Shown here one piece after another: positions 26,959-35,931 of a stretch of DNA of 64,000 nucleotides. The stretch is from Aliishimia sp963721175 (GTDB taxonomy: Bacteria; Pseudomonadota; Alphaproteobacteria; Rhodobacterales; Rhodobacteraceae), in contig CAVRIG010000014.1 of assembly GCA_963721175.1 (NCBI GenBank), forward strand, positions 310,001 to 374,000, in the 5' to 3' direction. The position numbers were made by a program, and so were the translations under genes. Positions within the stretch are counted from its first letter, which is position 1; each line of letters opens with the position of its first letter. The notes under the pieces were generated by a model. That model had not been told where the DNA came from. It did no database searches and saw only the letters and a program-made list of their open reading frames with translations.

Positions 26959-27931
26959 TCAGCCGTCCAGTTTCTCGAGCAGTTGCTTGTGATTATCGAC
27001 CTGCAGCTTCCAATAGTCACGCTGCTCGTCCGCGTCCATCCAAAGGGGCGACAGGCTCTCGGAGGTCAGGTAGCCCTGCCACTCGTCGCTCTCATAGACT
27101 TGGGTGAAGAGATCGCGATAGTAGGCTGCCGCTTCCTCAGACATTCCCGGTGCGCCCACGACCGCACGCTGGTTGTAGTAGGAGAAGTCGTGGCCCGCCT
27201 CCTTCATCGTCGGGACGTCCGGGTAGGCCGGAAGGCGTTCGTCGGAGAATGCGAGGAGCGGCACGAAGTCGCCCGCCTCGTAGAACCCCTTGGCTTCCGC
27301 CGGATTGTTCACCGTCGCCATGATCTGCTTGCCCGCGAGATCCTTGGCCACGGCACCGCCGCCGTCATATGGGATGTACTTGATGTCGAGCCCGTAGGCG
27401 CCGGACATGAAGGCGATCACGATCGAAATCCTCCTGGCCCGCGCCGGTGCCGCCCATGACGAATTCGCCGTCCATCGATTTCACCTTCTCGACGAAGCCG
27501 TCGAAGTCGGTGATGCCGGAATCCTTGTGTACCCAGAGCACGAACGGGTCGACCCCCATCATCGCGATCGGCGTGAACGTCTGTACGTCGATGCCGAGGT
27601 TGCTCTGCCGCAGCGGCGTGGTGAAGAACGAGTTCAGCGTCACGAGGATCGTGTGATCCGGATCGCTGGCGTTGCTGACCTGAATCAGCGCCTCTGCGCC
27701 GGATCCGCCGCCCTTGTTGTTCGGCACCAGCGGGCGGCTGGTCAGGTCCTTTTTCTCGGTCACCGACTGGATGAACCGCGCGATCTGGTCGGCACCTCCG
27801 CCGGGGCCGGCCATGATGACGAAGTCGATCGGCTTTCTGGGCTCCCAGTCCTGCGCCAGCACCGAGAACGGCGCGGCGGCGATCAGGCCTGCAGTTGCCA
27901 ATGCCATCAAGGAACGTTTGGTTATCGACAT
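26959..27931 (-). CDS. tctC: Tripartite tricarboxylate transporter substrate-binding protein TctC (one frameshift, probably sequence error)
   Basis: This is the periplasmic Bug-family receptor of the TTT system, with a signal peptide ending near FSVLAQ. The N-terminal half has KPIDFVIMAGPGGGADQIAR and VPNNKGGGSGAEALIQV. The C-terminal half (DIKYIPYDGGGAVAKDLAG and onward) is in another frame. Removing one A from the run at 27426-27428 gives GTGAGQED-SIVIAFMSGAYG without a break and a 323-residue protein, the normal TctC size. Transported acid unknown. Confidence 0.85.
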
Positions 27932-28063
27932 AGAATTCCCCCTCTTTCCAAGCTGCGCGCCATGGTCGCCACTTCATCGTGATCGTTGCGCGTCAAGTCC
28001 GTTGGAATTATCTTACGAAAAGCTGGTTTCAAGAGAAATTTTGTTTCGGCGCCGATTTTTGCC

Positions 28064-28918
28064 TCAATGCGCCATGACGACGGGAATTTTCGCCCGGTCG
28101 ACGACGGCTTGCGTATTGCCGCCGAACAGGGTCTCGTGTTCGTGGCTGTGGCCATAGGCGCCCATGATCAGAAGCTGCGCGCCGATCTCCACCGTCTTGT
28201 CCAGCAACGCGACGCCCGGCTTTCGCGCATCGAAAAGGTGCACATCCGCATCGATTCCGCGCAACCGGTAATACGCCACCAGTTCCTCGGTCGTGGCGCC
28301 GTGGGGTTCGCCCTTGCCGCCGGAGAGGATCGTCACCTTCTCCGCGGCCTCGGCGATGGACAGCGTCAGCCCGACGGTCCGCGCCGCTTCGAGAGAGCCA
28401 TTCCACGCAACCGCGATTTGGGCCCCGAAATCCTGCTGCATCTCGCCGTCGGAGGGGCACATCAGGACAGGTCTGCCCGTCTGGAACAGGCCTGCCTTCA
28501 ACGAGTTGGTGCCGAGATTGCGGTCGCGGTCCGGCTTGGCGACGACGATGAGATCCGAGAGCCGCCCGTGGTGCTTGACCACATCCGTCATGTGACCGAA
28601 CTCCTCGATGAACTGCACCGTGGCCACCGAGCCGTCGGGAGTTTCGGTTTCCGTCAGCGAGAGGCCACCGGCGAATTCGTGCAGCCGCTCGCGGAGCGCG
28701 CGCTCTTCCTGGTCGGCGAGTTCGGTGGCCTGCTGCAGAATCGTCTTGCGCATGAAACCCGGCAGCGGAACGCTGTATGGCATCATTCCGTCCGGGCTGG
28801 CGCGGCAATGCGCCACGACGATGTGCGCCTTGTGTCGATGGGCCAGCGCGGCGGCGTGCGACAGGACCGTTTCGCCCATTCCGTCGCCCCGCACGGGCAC
28901 GAGTATCCGGCTCAGCAT
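28064..28918 (-). CDS. Universal stress protein, two tandem UspA domains
   Basis: This 284-residue cytoplasmic protein begins MLSRILVPVRGDGMGETVLS. Domain 1 (about 1-150) carries a degenerate end, while domain 2 (about 155-284) ends with the UspA nucleotide-binding pattern MGAYGHSHEHETLFGG followed by TQAVVDRAKIPVVMAH. Tandem UspA proteins bind ATP and are commonly induced by stress or low oxygen. The ATG at 28918 follows GGGAGGG. It stands alone between the TTT operon and the redox island. Confidence 0.85.
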   Translation of the reverse strand: MLSRILVPVRGDGMGETVLSHAAALAHRHKAHIVVAHCRASPDGMMPYSVPLPGFMRKTILQQATELADQEERALRERLHEFAGGLSLTETETPDGSVATVQFIEEFGHMTDVVKHHGRLSDLIVVAKPDRDRNLGTNSLKAGLFQTGRPVLMCPSDGEMQQDFGAQIAVAWNGSLEAARTVGLTLSIAEAAEKVTILSGGKGEPHGATTEELVAYYRLRGIDADVHLFDARKPGVALLDKTVEIGAQLLIMGAYGHSHEHETLFGGNTQAVVDRAKIPVVMAH

Positions 28919-29100
28919 GTGTTCGCGTCCCTCCCAGTTCTTTCCGACGACTTGCTTCGAGCCGATGCGGATTTTCTGAGATGACGGTATAGCGCATCTC
29001 TCGAGAAAATCCCGAATCCTATCCGGCACGTGCCGAAATGAAACCGTGATCGGATGCCGGCCCTATACCTCAACGGCCGCCGCGATCGCGCTTGCCAAGG
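28919..29100. other. Intergenic region between groEL paralogue and usp
   Basis: These 182 bases hold no convincing gene. The usp promoter must lie here. No clear terminator hairpin with a T-run was seen after the groEL stop. Confidence 0.4.
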
Positions 29101-30744
29101 TCACCAGTCGACGTCGAGGTCGTGGTCGTCATGGTGGTCGTGACCGGGCAAATCAGGCGGCGGCGGCCCGGGTCGCTCCGCGATCATCACTTCCATGGTC
29201 ATGAAGCCCGCCGCCGCCGACGCGGCAGCCTGAAGCGCAGTGCGCACCACCTTGACCGGGTCGAGAATGCCCTTCTCAATCATGTCGCCATAGGTGCCTG
29301 TCTGCGCGTCGTAGCCGAAATCGAAATCCTCGACCTTCAGGATCTCGTCAATGACGAGGGCCCCTTCCACACCGGCATTGAGCGCGATCTGCCCGGCCGG
29401 CCGCTTGATCGCGTCGCGCAGAATGGCGATCCCCGCATCCTGGTCGGCGTTGTCAGCTCTGAGAGCGCGGATGGCAACGCCGGCACGCAGCAGCGCGACA
29501 CCGCCGCCGGGCAAGATCCCTTCCTGCACCGCGGCCCGCGTCGCGTTCACGGCATTGCGGACCCGGTCGGTCTTTTCCCGCACCTCGATCTCGCTCGCAC
29601 CACCGACCCGGACCACGGCGATGCCGCCGGACAGTTGCGCCAGCCGACCCTTGAGTTGATCCAGCTCGTAATCCGAGGTCGTATCCTCGATCTGGCTGCG
29701 CAGCAGGGCGGTCCTCGCGTCGATGGCCGATTGGTCCGCGAACCCGCCGAGGATGACCGTATCCTGGTGATCTATCGTCACCTTGGTGGCCCGGCCGAGG
29801 TGTTCGAGGGAGAAGTCCTCGAGCTTGATCCCGAGCGAGTCGGAATAGACGGTTCCACCGGTCATCAGCGCAATGTCCTCGACCATTGACTTGCGCAGGT
29901 CGGCATAGGCCGGCGCCTTCACCGCCGCGACCTGGAACTTGGAGCGCAGCTTGTTCACGACGAGGGCGGCCGTGACATCGGGCTCGTAGTCGTCGGCGAC
30001 GATCAGCAGCGGCTTGCCCAGATCGAAGACCTTTTCCAGCAGCGGGAGAAGCGCGTCGATGCTGGACAGTTTCTTGTCGCTGACAAGGATGAAGGCATCC
30101 TCCATCACGACCAGCCGTTTCATCCGGTCGGTCACGAAATACGGGGAGACGTAGCTGCGGTCGAACTGGATGCCGTGCACGACCTTGAGCTCGGTTTCTA
30201 ACCGTGTTCCGTCCTCGACATTGATCACACCGTCGGTCCCGACTTGGTCCATCGCGGCGGCGATGATGTCGCCGATCTCCCGGTCCCCATTTGCGGAGAT
30301 GGTGGCGACCTGCGCGATCTCGCTGTTCTTGGTCAGGTGCCTGGCGTTCTTTTTCAGCTCCGCCACGACGGCTGCCACGGCCCGGTCGATGCCGCGTCTC
30401 AGCTCCATCGGGTTCATGCCCGCGGCCACGGCCTTCACGCCGTTGCGGACGAGGGCATCGGCGAGCACGACCGCCGTCGTCGTGCCATCACCGGCCTGTC
30501 GCGACGCCTTGAGCGCCACCGTACGCACGAGCTTCGCGCCCGCACTCTGGAACGGGTCATCAAGCTCGATTTCCCGCGCGACGCTGACGCCGTCCTTGGT
30601 GATCTTGGTGCCGTGATCGCGGCCGAGTGCGACGGTGCGGCCCTTGGGTCCGAGCGTCACGCGAACTGCGCTGGCGAGTATGTCCACGCCGCGGAGCACC
30701 TGGTCGCGTGCCTCGAACCCGAAAGCGAAATCCTTGACGGTCAC
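29101..30744 (-). CDS. groEL: GroEL/HSP60 chaperonin paralogue with His/Asp-rich C-terminal tail
   Basis: The protein has 547 residues and the full chaperonin layout: ATP-site motifs VTLGPKGRTVALGR and GDGTTTAVVLADALV, the apical segment, and GILPGGGVALLRA in the equatorial return. The usual Gly-Gly-Met tail is replaced by a proline stretch and a terminal HDHHDDHDLDVDW. No groES lies nearby. It starts 9 bases after the SCO1 gene and so is cotranscribed with a copper chaperone of respiratory enzymes. It is probably an accessory chaperonin; the tail could bind Cu, Ni or Zn or help purge the cavity. Divergence from housekeeping GroEL is visible, for example KDFAFGFEARDQVLRGVDIL at the start. Confidence 0.9.
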   Translation of the reverse strand: MTVKDFAFGFEARDQVLRGVDILASAVRVTLGPKGRTVALGRDHGTKITKDGVSVAREIELDDPFQSAGAKLVRTVALKASRQAGDGTTTAVVLADALVRNGVKAVAAGMNPMELRRGIDRAVAAVVAELKKNARHLTKNSEIAQVATISANGDREIGDIIAAAMDQVGTDGVINVEDGTRLETELKVVHGIQFDRSYVSPYFVTDRMKRLVVMEDAFILVSDKKLSSIDALLPLLEKVFDLGKPLLIVADDYEPDVTAALVVNKLRSKFQVAAVKAPAYADLRKSMVEDIALMTGGTVYSDSLGIKLEDFSLEHLGRATKVTIDHQDTVILGGFADQSAIDARTALLRSQIEDTTSDYELDQLKGRLAQLSGGIAVVRVGGASEIEVREKTDRVRNAVNATRAAVQEGILPGGGVALLRAGVAIRALRADNADQDAGIAILRDAIKRPAGQIALNAGVEGALVIDEILKVEDFDFGYDAQTGTYGDMIEKGILDPVKVVRTALQAAASAAAGFMTMEVMIAERPGPPPPDLPGHDHHDDHDLDVDW

Positions 30745-30753
30745 ATCGTTCTC

Positions 30754-31392
30754 CTAAGGCTGTTGGATCAGATCTCGAAACGTTTCGGCTATGCTTGGTC
30801 CCGGCGTGTCGTGGTCCAGGCCGCGCACGAACTTGCCGTCCGGATCCATGATGTAGAGGTAGGTGCTGTGGTCGACGGAATAGTAGGGGTCCGCCAAGTC
30901 GTCCTTCTGAGCCTTGTAGTAGGCGCCATACGCGGCGGCGACCGCTTCGACCTGCTCCTTGGTGCCCGATAGCCCCACGATGCGATCATCGAAGCTTGCG
31001 GCGTAGTTTCCCATGATTTCGGGCGTATCGCGCTCCGGATCGACGGTGATGAAGATCGGCTGCAGCAGGTCGGCGTCGTCGCCCAGATGCTCCAGCGCGT
31101 CCGCGATGACCATGAGTGTCGTCGGGCAGATGTCCGGGCAGAACGTGTAGCCGAAAAAGACCAGCAGCCATTTGTCGGCGTAGGTCGTTTCGGTCACCGT
31201 GGTTCCGTCCGCTGCCGTCAACTCGAACGGGCCGCCGATCGTGATTGCCTGGGCCGGTGCGGTGAACGCCATGCCGCAGACCATCGCCACTGCGATCGCC
31301 TTGCAAACTGCGGCGGGGAAAAGGCCACATCCCAAGTCGGAATTGGGCCCGACATTCGATGCGTTTTCTTGCGCCATTGACCGAGTTTTCAT
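30754..31392 (-). CDS. SCO1/SenC/PrrC copper chaperone
   Basis: This roughly 212-residue, thioredoxin-fold, membrane-anchored or exported protein has its hydrophobic segment at IAVAMVCGMAFTAPAQA. The copper-binding CxxxC is in FCPDICPTT, and the conserved third ligand His is in SVDHSTYLYIMD. SCO proteins load copper into cytochrome oxidase CuA or act as thiol reductants. The ATG at 31392 was preferred because AAAGGA lies 7 bases upstream. It leads the sco-groEL pair and diverges from the cupredoxin-like gene. Confidence 0.9.
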   Translation of the reverse strand: MKTRSMAQENASNVGPNSDLGCGLFPAAVCKAIAVAMVCGMAFTAPAQAITIGGPFELTAADGTTVTETTYADKWLLVFFGYTFCPDICPTTLMVIADALEHLGDDADLLQPIFITVDPERDTPEIMGNYAASFDDRIVGLSGTKEQVEAVAAAYGAYYKAQKDDLADPYYSVDHSTYLYIMDPDGKFVRGLDHDTPGPSIAETFRDLIQQP

Positions 31393-31654
31393 GCCTTTTT
31401 CCTTTGGAAAACAGATCATCCGTCGAGCCGAAAAAAGATGTTGAACTTCGAAAAGGCGGCGCTAATTCCGGTCCTGGAGAGGTTCAAAACGAAAACGTTG
31501 ACTACTTCGAGACTGTAAGGTTAAGTTGACAGTGAAGTCCATACATCGAGTCGCGTCAAGAACGATGTAAAGACAATCCGGAGACACGCAATACCAATAG
31601 TTGCGACACAATTCCTGTATGCAACGATAATAGAAATGCCATGGGAGGAGAATA
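31393..31654. promoter_or_regulatory. Divergent promoter region between sco1 and the cupredoxin gene
   Basis: This 262-base AT-richer region carries TTGACAGT at 31526-31533, followed by the perfect inverted repeat TACATCG (31542-31548), 14 bases, CGATGTA (31563-31569). A Shine-Dalgarno GGGAGGAG precedes the cupredoxin ATG. TTGACAGT or CTGACAGT recurs in the two other main intergenic regions of the island (36619 and 43121), so it may be a shared regulator site or -35 element. Confidence 0.45.
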
Positions 31655-32368
31655 ATGAACTTCAATTCGAGTTCATTGTTGTTTGTGGGCTTGTTCTCAA
31701 TTGCCGGAATACCGGCGCAAGCCTACGAAGTTACGGCTGTTGATGGCGGCGGAACGCTCAAAGGCGTAATACGCTACAACGGTACGGTCGAAACAAGGAC
31801 GATTGTCCCGACCAAGGACATCAATGTTTGCGGCAGTCCGCGGGAAGAACCGCTGATCCGTGTCGGCGCCGATCAGGCGGTCGAAAGCGCGGTGGTCTAC
31901 CTCGTCGGCGTTGAAAGCGGCAAGGACTGGCCCGAGGCCGGTGTCGTCCCCCAACTCAACCAGGTCAAATGTCGGTTCGAACCCGAGGTTCAGGTGATCC
32001 CGTCCGGACCCCTGGAGATCGTGAACTCCGACCCGCTCCTGCACAACACGCATGGCTATTACGGGCGGCGCACGGCGTTCAACATGGCGCTGCCGAACGA
32101 AGGTCAGGTCATACCGACGGAACTGCAACGTCCCGGCGAGGTTCGCGTCGATTGCGATGCCCACGGCTGGATGGAGGGCTGGATCTATGTCGTGTCCAAT
32201 CCCTACTACGCAGTGACGGGTGCGGATGGGACATTCAGTCTCGAAGACGTGCCGCCGGGCGACTACACGCTGGTGACGGTGCAGCCGTTCACCGGCCCGG
32301 TGGAAACCGCGGTGACCGTGACGGCGGGCGAGGATACCGAACTGGAGGTCGAACTCACCCAGCCGTGA
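31655..32368 (+). CDS. Exported cupredoxin-like protein with carboxypeptidase-regulatory-like C-terminal domain
   Basis: This 237-residue periplasmic protein has a Sec signal ending near IPAQAYE. A possible type 1 copper set is present: HNTHGYYG supplies the first His, and CDAHGWM supplies Cys, His and Met in the plastocyanin-like C-x2-H-x2-M spacing (about residues 168-174). A short beta-sandwich of the carboxypeptidase-regulatory type follows from about residue 185 (TGADGTFSLEDVPPGDYTLV). Two other Cys residues (NVCGSP and VKCRFE) may form a disulfide. It is likely an electron carrier or copper-binding accessory of the island. Confidence 0.75.
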   Translation: MNFNSSSLLFVGLFSIAGIPAQAYEVTAVDGGGTLKGVIRYNGTVETRTIVPTKDINVCGSPREEPLIRVGADQAVESAVVYLVGVESGKDWPEAGVVPQLNQVKCRFEPEVQVIPSGPLEIVNSDPLLHNTHGYYGRRTAFNMALPNEGQVIPTELQRPGEVRVDCDAHGWMEGWIYVVSNPYYAVTGADGTFSLEDVPPGDYTLVTVQPFTGPVETAVTVTAGEDTELEVELTQP

Positions 32369-32576
32369 CCTACGAATGGTTTCGATAAGTTTGTTGATAC
32401 GCGTGAGATAAGTGACGGAGATTTACTAGAACAGCAGGATAGAATGTGCAGCGGCCGGCCAAAGCCACGTCGCCATGGGACCCTCTGGGGAGAAACTCTC
32501 CGCTTTTGCGAGTGAATCGTTGCGAGGTAGCGACGTAGTCATCGTCCTTGGACGTAGCCACAAAGCGGAGGAACCC
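32369..32576 (+). other. Intergenic region before the metallophosphoesterase
   Basis: These 208 bases separate the cupredoxin-like and metallophosphoesterase genes. In-frame codons from 32475 could extend the downstream protein by 34 residues, but the ribosome site GGAGG before 32577 and the Tat signal favour the later start. No terminator hairpin was obvious. Confidence 0.4.
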
Positions 32577-33719
32577 ATGTCTGATGAACTGGAACGAGAA
32601 CGGCGCGAAATACATTCGGTCCTGCACAAACCGGGGGTCCGACCAGACGATTCGGTGAAGATCACCCGACGCACCTTCCTGCACAAGTCGTGCCTGTTCG
32701 GTGCCGTAGGCGTTGGCCAGACCTTCGGGTGGTGGCCGTTGATGAACACGCTCGACGTCGCGCATGCGCAGGAGCCGGGCTTCAAGTTCGCCTGGATCTC
32801 CGACACGCACCTGTATCCGCGGTCGCTGAACACGCGCTTCGTGGACAAGGTGGTGCGCGCCGTGGACGACGTGATGGCGATGGATCCGCCGGCAGACTTC
32901 CTGATCTTCGGCGGCGACCTGGCGCAGACCGGCACGGTCGAAGAGCTCGAGCTCGGCGTCGAACTGCTCAGCACCGTCTCCATCCCCAAGCACTACATCC
33001 CGGGCGAGCATGACTGGTATCTCGACATGGGCAAGAAGTGGATGGAGCTCTTCGGCGAGAGGAACTGGACCTTCGACCACAAGGGCGTGCGGTTCATCGG
33101 CCTCGACACCGTCGGTCACGGGCCCGACTACTGGACCGCCAAGAACATGACGCCCAAGGAGCGCATGGGTCACATGGAGGCTCTGGACGGCACCGTCGCC
33201 GGTCCCTGGGCGGGCGTCGGACGCGCGCAGATGGACTGGATGGAAGGTGTCCTCGGCGATTGGGACAAATCGGCGCCGGTCATCATCTTCAGCCACAACC
33301 CGCTTTACGAATACTATCCGCCCTGGAACTTCTGGGTGCGCGATTGGCGGGACGTGAACGAGATCCTGAAACCTTACGCGAATGTCACCAACATCCACGG
33401 ACACGTGCACCAGGTGCTCTACAACGAGATCGGCTCGATGCGGTCGATCGGCATGCTGGCAACCTCGTGGCCGTGGCCATATCCGCCGGAAGCGGTGCCG
33501 ATGCTGACCCGGCCGATGATCCGCGTGGATCCGGGCGATCCGTTCGACGGCGTCGGATGGGGCGAGCTGAACTTCGAAGCCAACGACAGGATCGAGACCG
33601 AATACGTGATGTGGGGCCGAGAAGAAGTGTTCGCCCAGTCGGCGGCAGACCACAACCACGTCACCGAGGAGATCCGACCGCGTATCGCGGACAACGATTA
33701 CCCCTGGGCAAACCCGTGA
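32577..33719 (+). CDS. Tat-exported calcineurin-like metallophosphoesterase (possible SoxB analogue)
   Basis: The protein has 380 residues. A twin-arginine signal TRRTFLHKSCLFGAVGVGQT lies at about residues 24-43. The dinuclear metal motifs are complete and in order: SDTH, FGGDLAQTG, GEHDW (in place of the common GNHD), FSHNPLY and HGHVHQV. The 5'-nucleotidase C-terminal domain found in canonical SoxB is missing, so this is not an orthologue. SoxB shares this metal fold and cleaves sulfate from carrier-bound sulfur, and SoxYZ is encoded 2 kb away, so an analogous hydrolytic role is worth considering. It is 11 bases upstream of the monoheme cytochrome. Confidence 0.8.
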   Translation: MSDELERERREIHSVLHKPGVRPDDSVKITRRTFLHKSCLFGAVGVGQTFGWWPLMNTLDVAHAQEPGFKFAWISDTHLYPRSLNTRFVDKVVRAVDDVMAMDPPADFLIFGGDLAQTGTVEELELGVELLSTVSIPKHYIPGEHDWYLDMGKKWMELFGERNWTFDHKGVRFIGLDTVGHGPDYWTAKNMTPKERMGHMEALDGTVAGPWAGVGRAQMDWMEGVLGDWDKSAPVIIFSHNPLYEYYPPWNFWVRDWRDVNEILKPYANVTNIHGHVHQVLYNEIGSMRSIGMLATSWPWPYPPEAVPMLTRPMIRVDPGDPFDGVGWGELNFEANDRIETEYVMWGREEVFAQSAADHNHVTEEIRPRIADNDYPWANP

Positions 33720-33730
33720 GGAGGCTCGAC

Positions 33731-34189
33731 ATGACTATGCGTTCGATACTGTCCGGTCTGGGAGCTTCGACGGTCGCGGCCTCTGCCGTCGTCACCCTGC
33801 TCCTCACCGGCCCGGCCAAGGCAACCGATCCGGTGACGCCCGAGCAATTGAAGCTGTTTGAAGATCAATTCATGCAGTGGGTCGTCAAGGGAGACCTCCT
33901 GTTCCATGGCGATTCGGCCACGGCAGAGGAGTATGGCGTCAAGCTGTCGGAGACGGGTATGGCTTGCGCCATGTGTCACCCGATGGGCTCGGACACGCAT
34001 CCTCAGTCCTTCCCGAAGTTCCAGGTGTCCATGGCCAAGTTCGCAACACTGCGCGACATGACCAACTGGTGCATCGAAAAGCCGATGCAGGGTACCGTCA
34101 TCGACGTGGATTCGGATGCGATGAAGGCCCTGGAAGCCTACATGACCTGGTCGAATGCCGGGTCGGAACTGCAACCGGGCAAGTACTAG
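33731..34189 (+). CDS. Monoheme c-type cytochrome, SoxA/TsdA-like
   Basis: This 152-residue protein has a Sec signal ending near GPAKA. One haem site, CAMCH, is at about residues 77-81. Downstream, MTNWCIEKPMQG and MKALEAYMTW resemble the segment of SoxA and thiosulfate dehydrogenase in which Cys serves as an axial haem ligand. If Cys in NWC plays that role, the haem would be His/Cys-ligated, which in the Sox system is the site of sulfur-sulfur bond formation. Canonical SoxA is larger. The ATG follows GAGGAGG by 6 bases and is coupled to the metallophosphoesterase. Confidence 0.75.
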   Translation: MTMRSILSGLGASTVAASAVVTLLLTGPAKATDPVTPEQLKLFEDQFMQWVVKGDLLFHGDSATAEEYGVKLSETGMACAMCHPMGSDTHPQSFPKFQVSMAKFATLRDMTNWCIEKPMQGTVIDVDSDAMKALEAYMTWSNAGSELQPGKY

Positions 34190-34201
34190 GAGCTCGCCCG
34201 A

Positions 34202-34234
34202 GCACACCCGGTCTGCCTGACGGATCGGGTGTGC
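34202..34234. terminator. Hairpin between converging cytochrome and flavoprotein genes
   Basis: GCACACCCG (34202-34210) and CGGGTGTGC (34226-34234) form a perfect 9-bp stem with a 15-base loop, exactly between the stop codons of two converging genes. There is no long T-run on either side, so it may act as a bidirectional terminator of the weak type or as an mRNA-stabilising stem. Confidence 0.6.
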
Positions 34235-34257
34235 GCAATTCGGCGCGTCGTGACTCT

Positions 34258-35592
34258 TCAACCGAACGTTTCGCGGGTGAATGCGGCATACCAGTCGTCC
34301 GCCTCCCGTGCGATGCGCCGGCGGAGGTCAGGCTTGTCACCGACCCTGTTGGCAAAGCTGTCTACGATGTCGATCCGGCCGTTCCGGGTATTCGGTTCGA
34401 ATGTCGACGCGTTCACGAACGCATCGTCGGGTCCGAGGAAGGTGTAGCAGGCATTCGACAGCGCCGGCGGAGATGTCTCTTCGCCCGTCAACGAAGCCGC
34501 AATCGCAAGTGCGCAGGCTCTGCCCTGGCTCTGTGCCGAGGATGCGGATTTCGGCATGTCCCCAGCGAGGGCCGCATCGCCCACGACGTAGACATCGGGC
34601 AGCAGGCTCGACTCGAAGGTCCTCGGATCCACAGGACACCAATCGGACGCGTCCGTCAGCCCCGCCCGAACCGCTAAGGGACCGGCGCTCTGGGCCGGAA
34701 TGACGCTGGCGACCGCTGCCTCGAACGTCTCTGCGCGGGTGATCACCGTCCGCGCGGCGATGTCCACTGCTTCGATCCCGTCCGTGAACTGGACCGGCAG
34801 CCATTCGATCATGCCGGGATAATGCCGCGCCCAGCCGTCCTCGAAGATGTCCTGGTATGGGATGCTGTCTTCCGAATCGAGGATCAGCACCTTGGACCTT
34901 GGCCTGGACTTTTTAAAGTATGAGGCGACAAGCGAAGCGCGCTCGTATGGGGCGACGGGACAGCGGAACGGGCGCGGCGGAACGGTGATGACGAAAACCC
35001 CGCCATCCTCCATGTCCTCCAGTTGGCGACGCAGCACTTCGCTTTGGCGGCCGGCGCTCCACGCATGGGGCATCGCCCCGCTGGTGGCGGGGTCCAGACC
35101 CTCGATGCCGTCAAAATCGAAGGACACGCCAGGAGACAGGACCAGACGGTCATAGGGCAGCTGTGCGCCGCCCTGAAGCGAAACGTGCCGTGTCGAGGGG
35201 TCGATTGCGGTGATGGTCTCCTGAAGCACCACGACGCCGTTCTGCCGGCCGATCATCTCCAACCCTTGGGTGAGGGACTCCAGCGACCGGAGACCGGCGA
35301 GATAATGATTGCTGAAGAAACACGTGACGTAGCTTGGCTTCTGCTCGATCAGGGTCACGTCGACAGCCGCATGACCGGACGCCAGCGTGCGCGCGACCGT
35401 CGCCCCGCCGACGCCGCCGCCAATCACCAACACCCTCGGACGCGCCTGTCCGCGCGCGCGCGAACCGGAAAGGCCCACCAGCAGAGCTGCCCCCGCCAAA
35501 CCGCCGAACTGTCGCCGCGACGGCGGTCTCACAGCGTCTTCTGCGGCGAGATCGGGCGCGTGTTCCGTTTGGGACCTCGCCCGCAGCGCCAT
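34258..35592 (-). CDS. FccB/SoxF-type flavoprotein (sulfide dehydrogenase flavoprotein subunit)
   Basis: This 444-residue periplasmic FAD protein has a Tat signal, SRRQFGGLAGAALLVGLSG, at about residues 25-43. The FAD-binding motif is VLVIGGGVGGATVAR. Conserved Cys positions of the flavocytochrome c sulfide dehydrogenase family are visible in SYVTCFFSN, PFRCPVAPYERASLVASYFK and DWCPVDPRTFESSL, and the C-terminal FAD motif is DVYVVGDAAL. Family members oxidise sulfide or reductively tune SoxYZ (SoxF). It is the third gene of soxY-soxZ-fccB, with one base between the soxZ stop and the start. The partner FccA could be one of the island's cytochromes. Confidence 0.85.
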   Translation of the reverse strand: MALRARSQTEHAPDLAAEDAVRPPSRRQFGGLAGAALLVGLSGSRARGQARPRVLVIGGGVGGATVARTLASGHAAVDVTLIEQKPSYVTCFFSNHYLAGLRSLESLTQGLEMIGRQNGVVVLQETITAIDPSTRHVSLQGGAQLPYDRLVLSPGVSFDFDGIEGLDPATSGAMPHAWSAGRQSEVLRRQLEDMEDGGVFVITVPPRPFRCPVAPYERASLVASYFKKSRPRSKVLILDSEDSIPYQDIFEDGWARHYPGMIEWLPVQFTDGIEAVDIAARTVITRAETFEAAVASVIPAQSAGPLAVRAGLTDASDWCPVDPRTFESSLLPDVYVVGDAALAGDMPKSASSAQSQGRACALAIAASLTGEETSPPALSNACYTFLGPDDAFVNASTFEPNTRNGRIDIVDSFANRVGDKPDLRRRIAREADDWYAAFTRETFG

Positions 35593-35593
35593 G

Positions 35594-35923
35594 TCACGTC
35601 ACGACGAGATCGCGCGACAGGGTATAGGATCCGCCGCCATCCTCCATCCAGGTGAACTCAAGTACCGCACTGACCGTGGCGCGCAGATGGAACTCGATGA
35701 ACGGGTTGGCGGCGACGGCCTCGCGCAGGTCGACGGCGAACGCCTCGACGTCGCCGTACCGGCACATGAACCTGTTGATGATCAACCGCGGAATGGTCCT
35801 GCCATCCGCGCCGCGGCGCAGCCCGGTCTCCATCGGATGGCCGATGATCGCCCGCACCCGAAAGATCTCGCCTTTCCCGACGCTGTCGGGCACCTGGACG
35901 CGGGGAGCAGAAAGAAGGGCCAT
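35594..35923 (-). CDS. soxZ: SoxZ sulfur-carrier chaperone subunit
   Basis: This 109-residue SoxZ has normal length and no signal, since it is carried out with SoxY. Family features include RVQVPDSVGKGEIFRVRAII, HPMETGLRRGADG, IINRFMCRYGD and the C-terminal FTWMEDGGGSYTLSRDLVV. It pairs with SoxY to present the swinging arm that carries the sulfur substrate in the periplasm. It begins 8 bases after soxY. Confidence 0.88.
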   Translation of the reverse strand: MALLSAPRVQVPDSVGKGEIFRVRAIIGHPMETGLRRGADGRTIPRLIINRFMCRYGDVEAFAVDLREAVAANPFIEFHLRATVSAVLEFTWMEDGGGSYTLSRDLVVT

Positions 35924-35931
35924 TGAAGCTC

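Noticed and set aside
25002..27107. Plus-strand open frame of 701 codons over the tct genes
   Set aside because: Antisense shadow of tctA and tctB, which have clear membrane-protein and family signatures.
32577..33719. Annotation as soxB
   Set aside because: The metal motifs fit the superfamily, but the protein is too short and lacks the 5'-nucleotidase C-terminal domain of SoxB.
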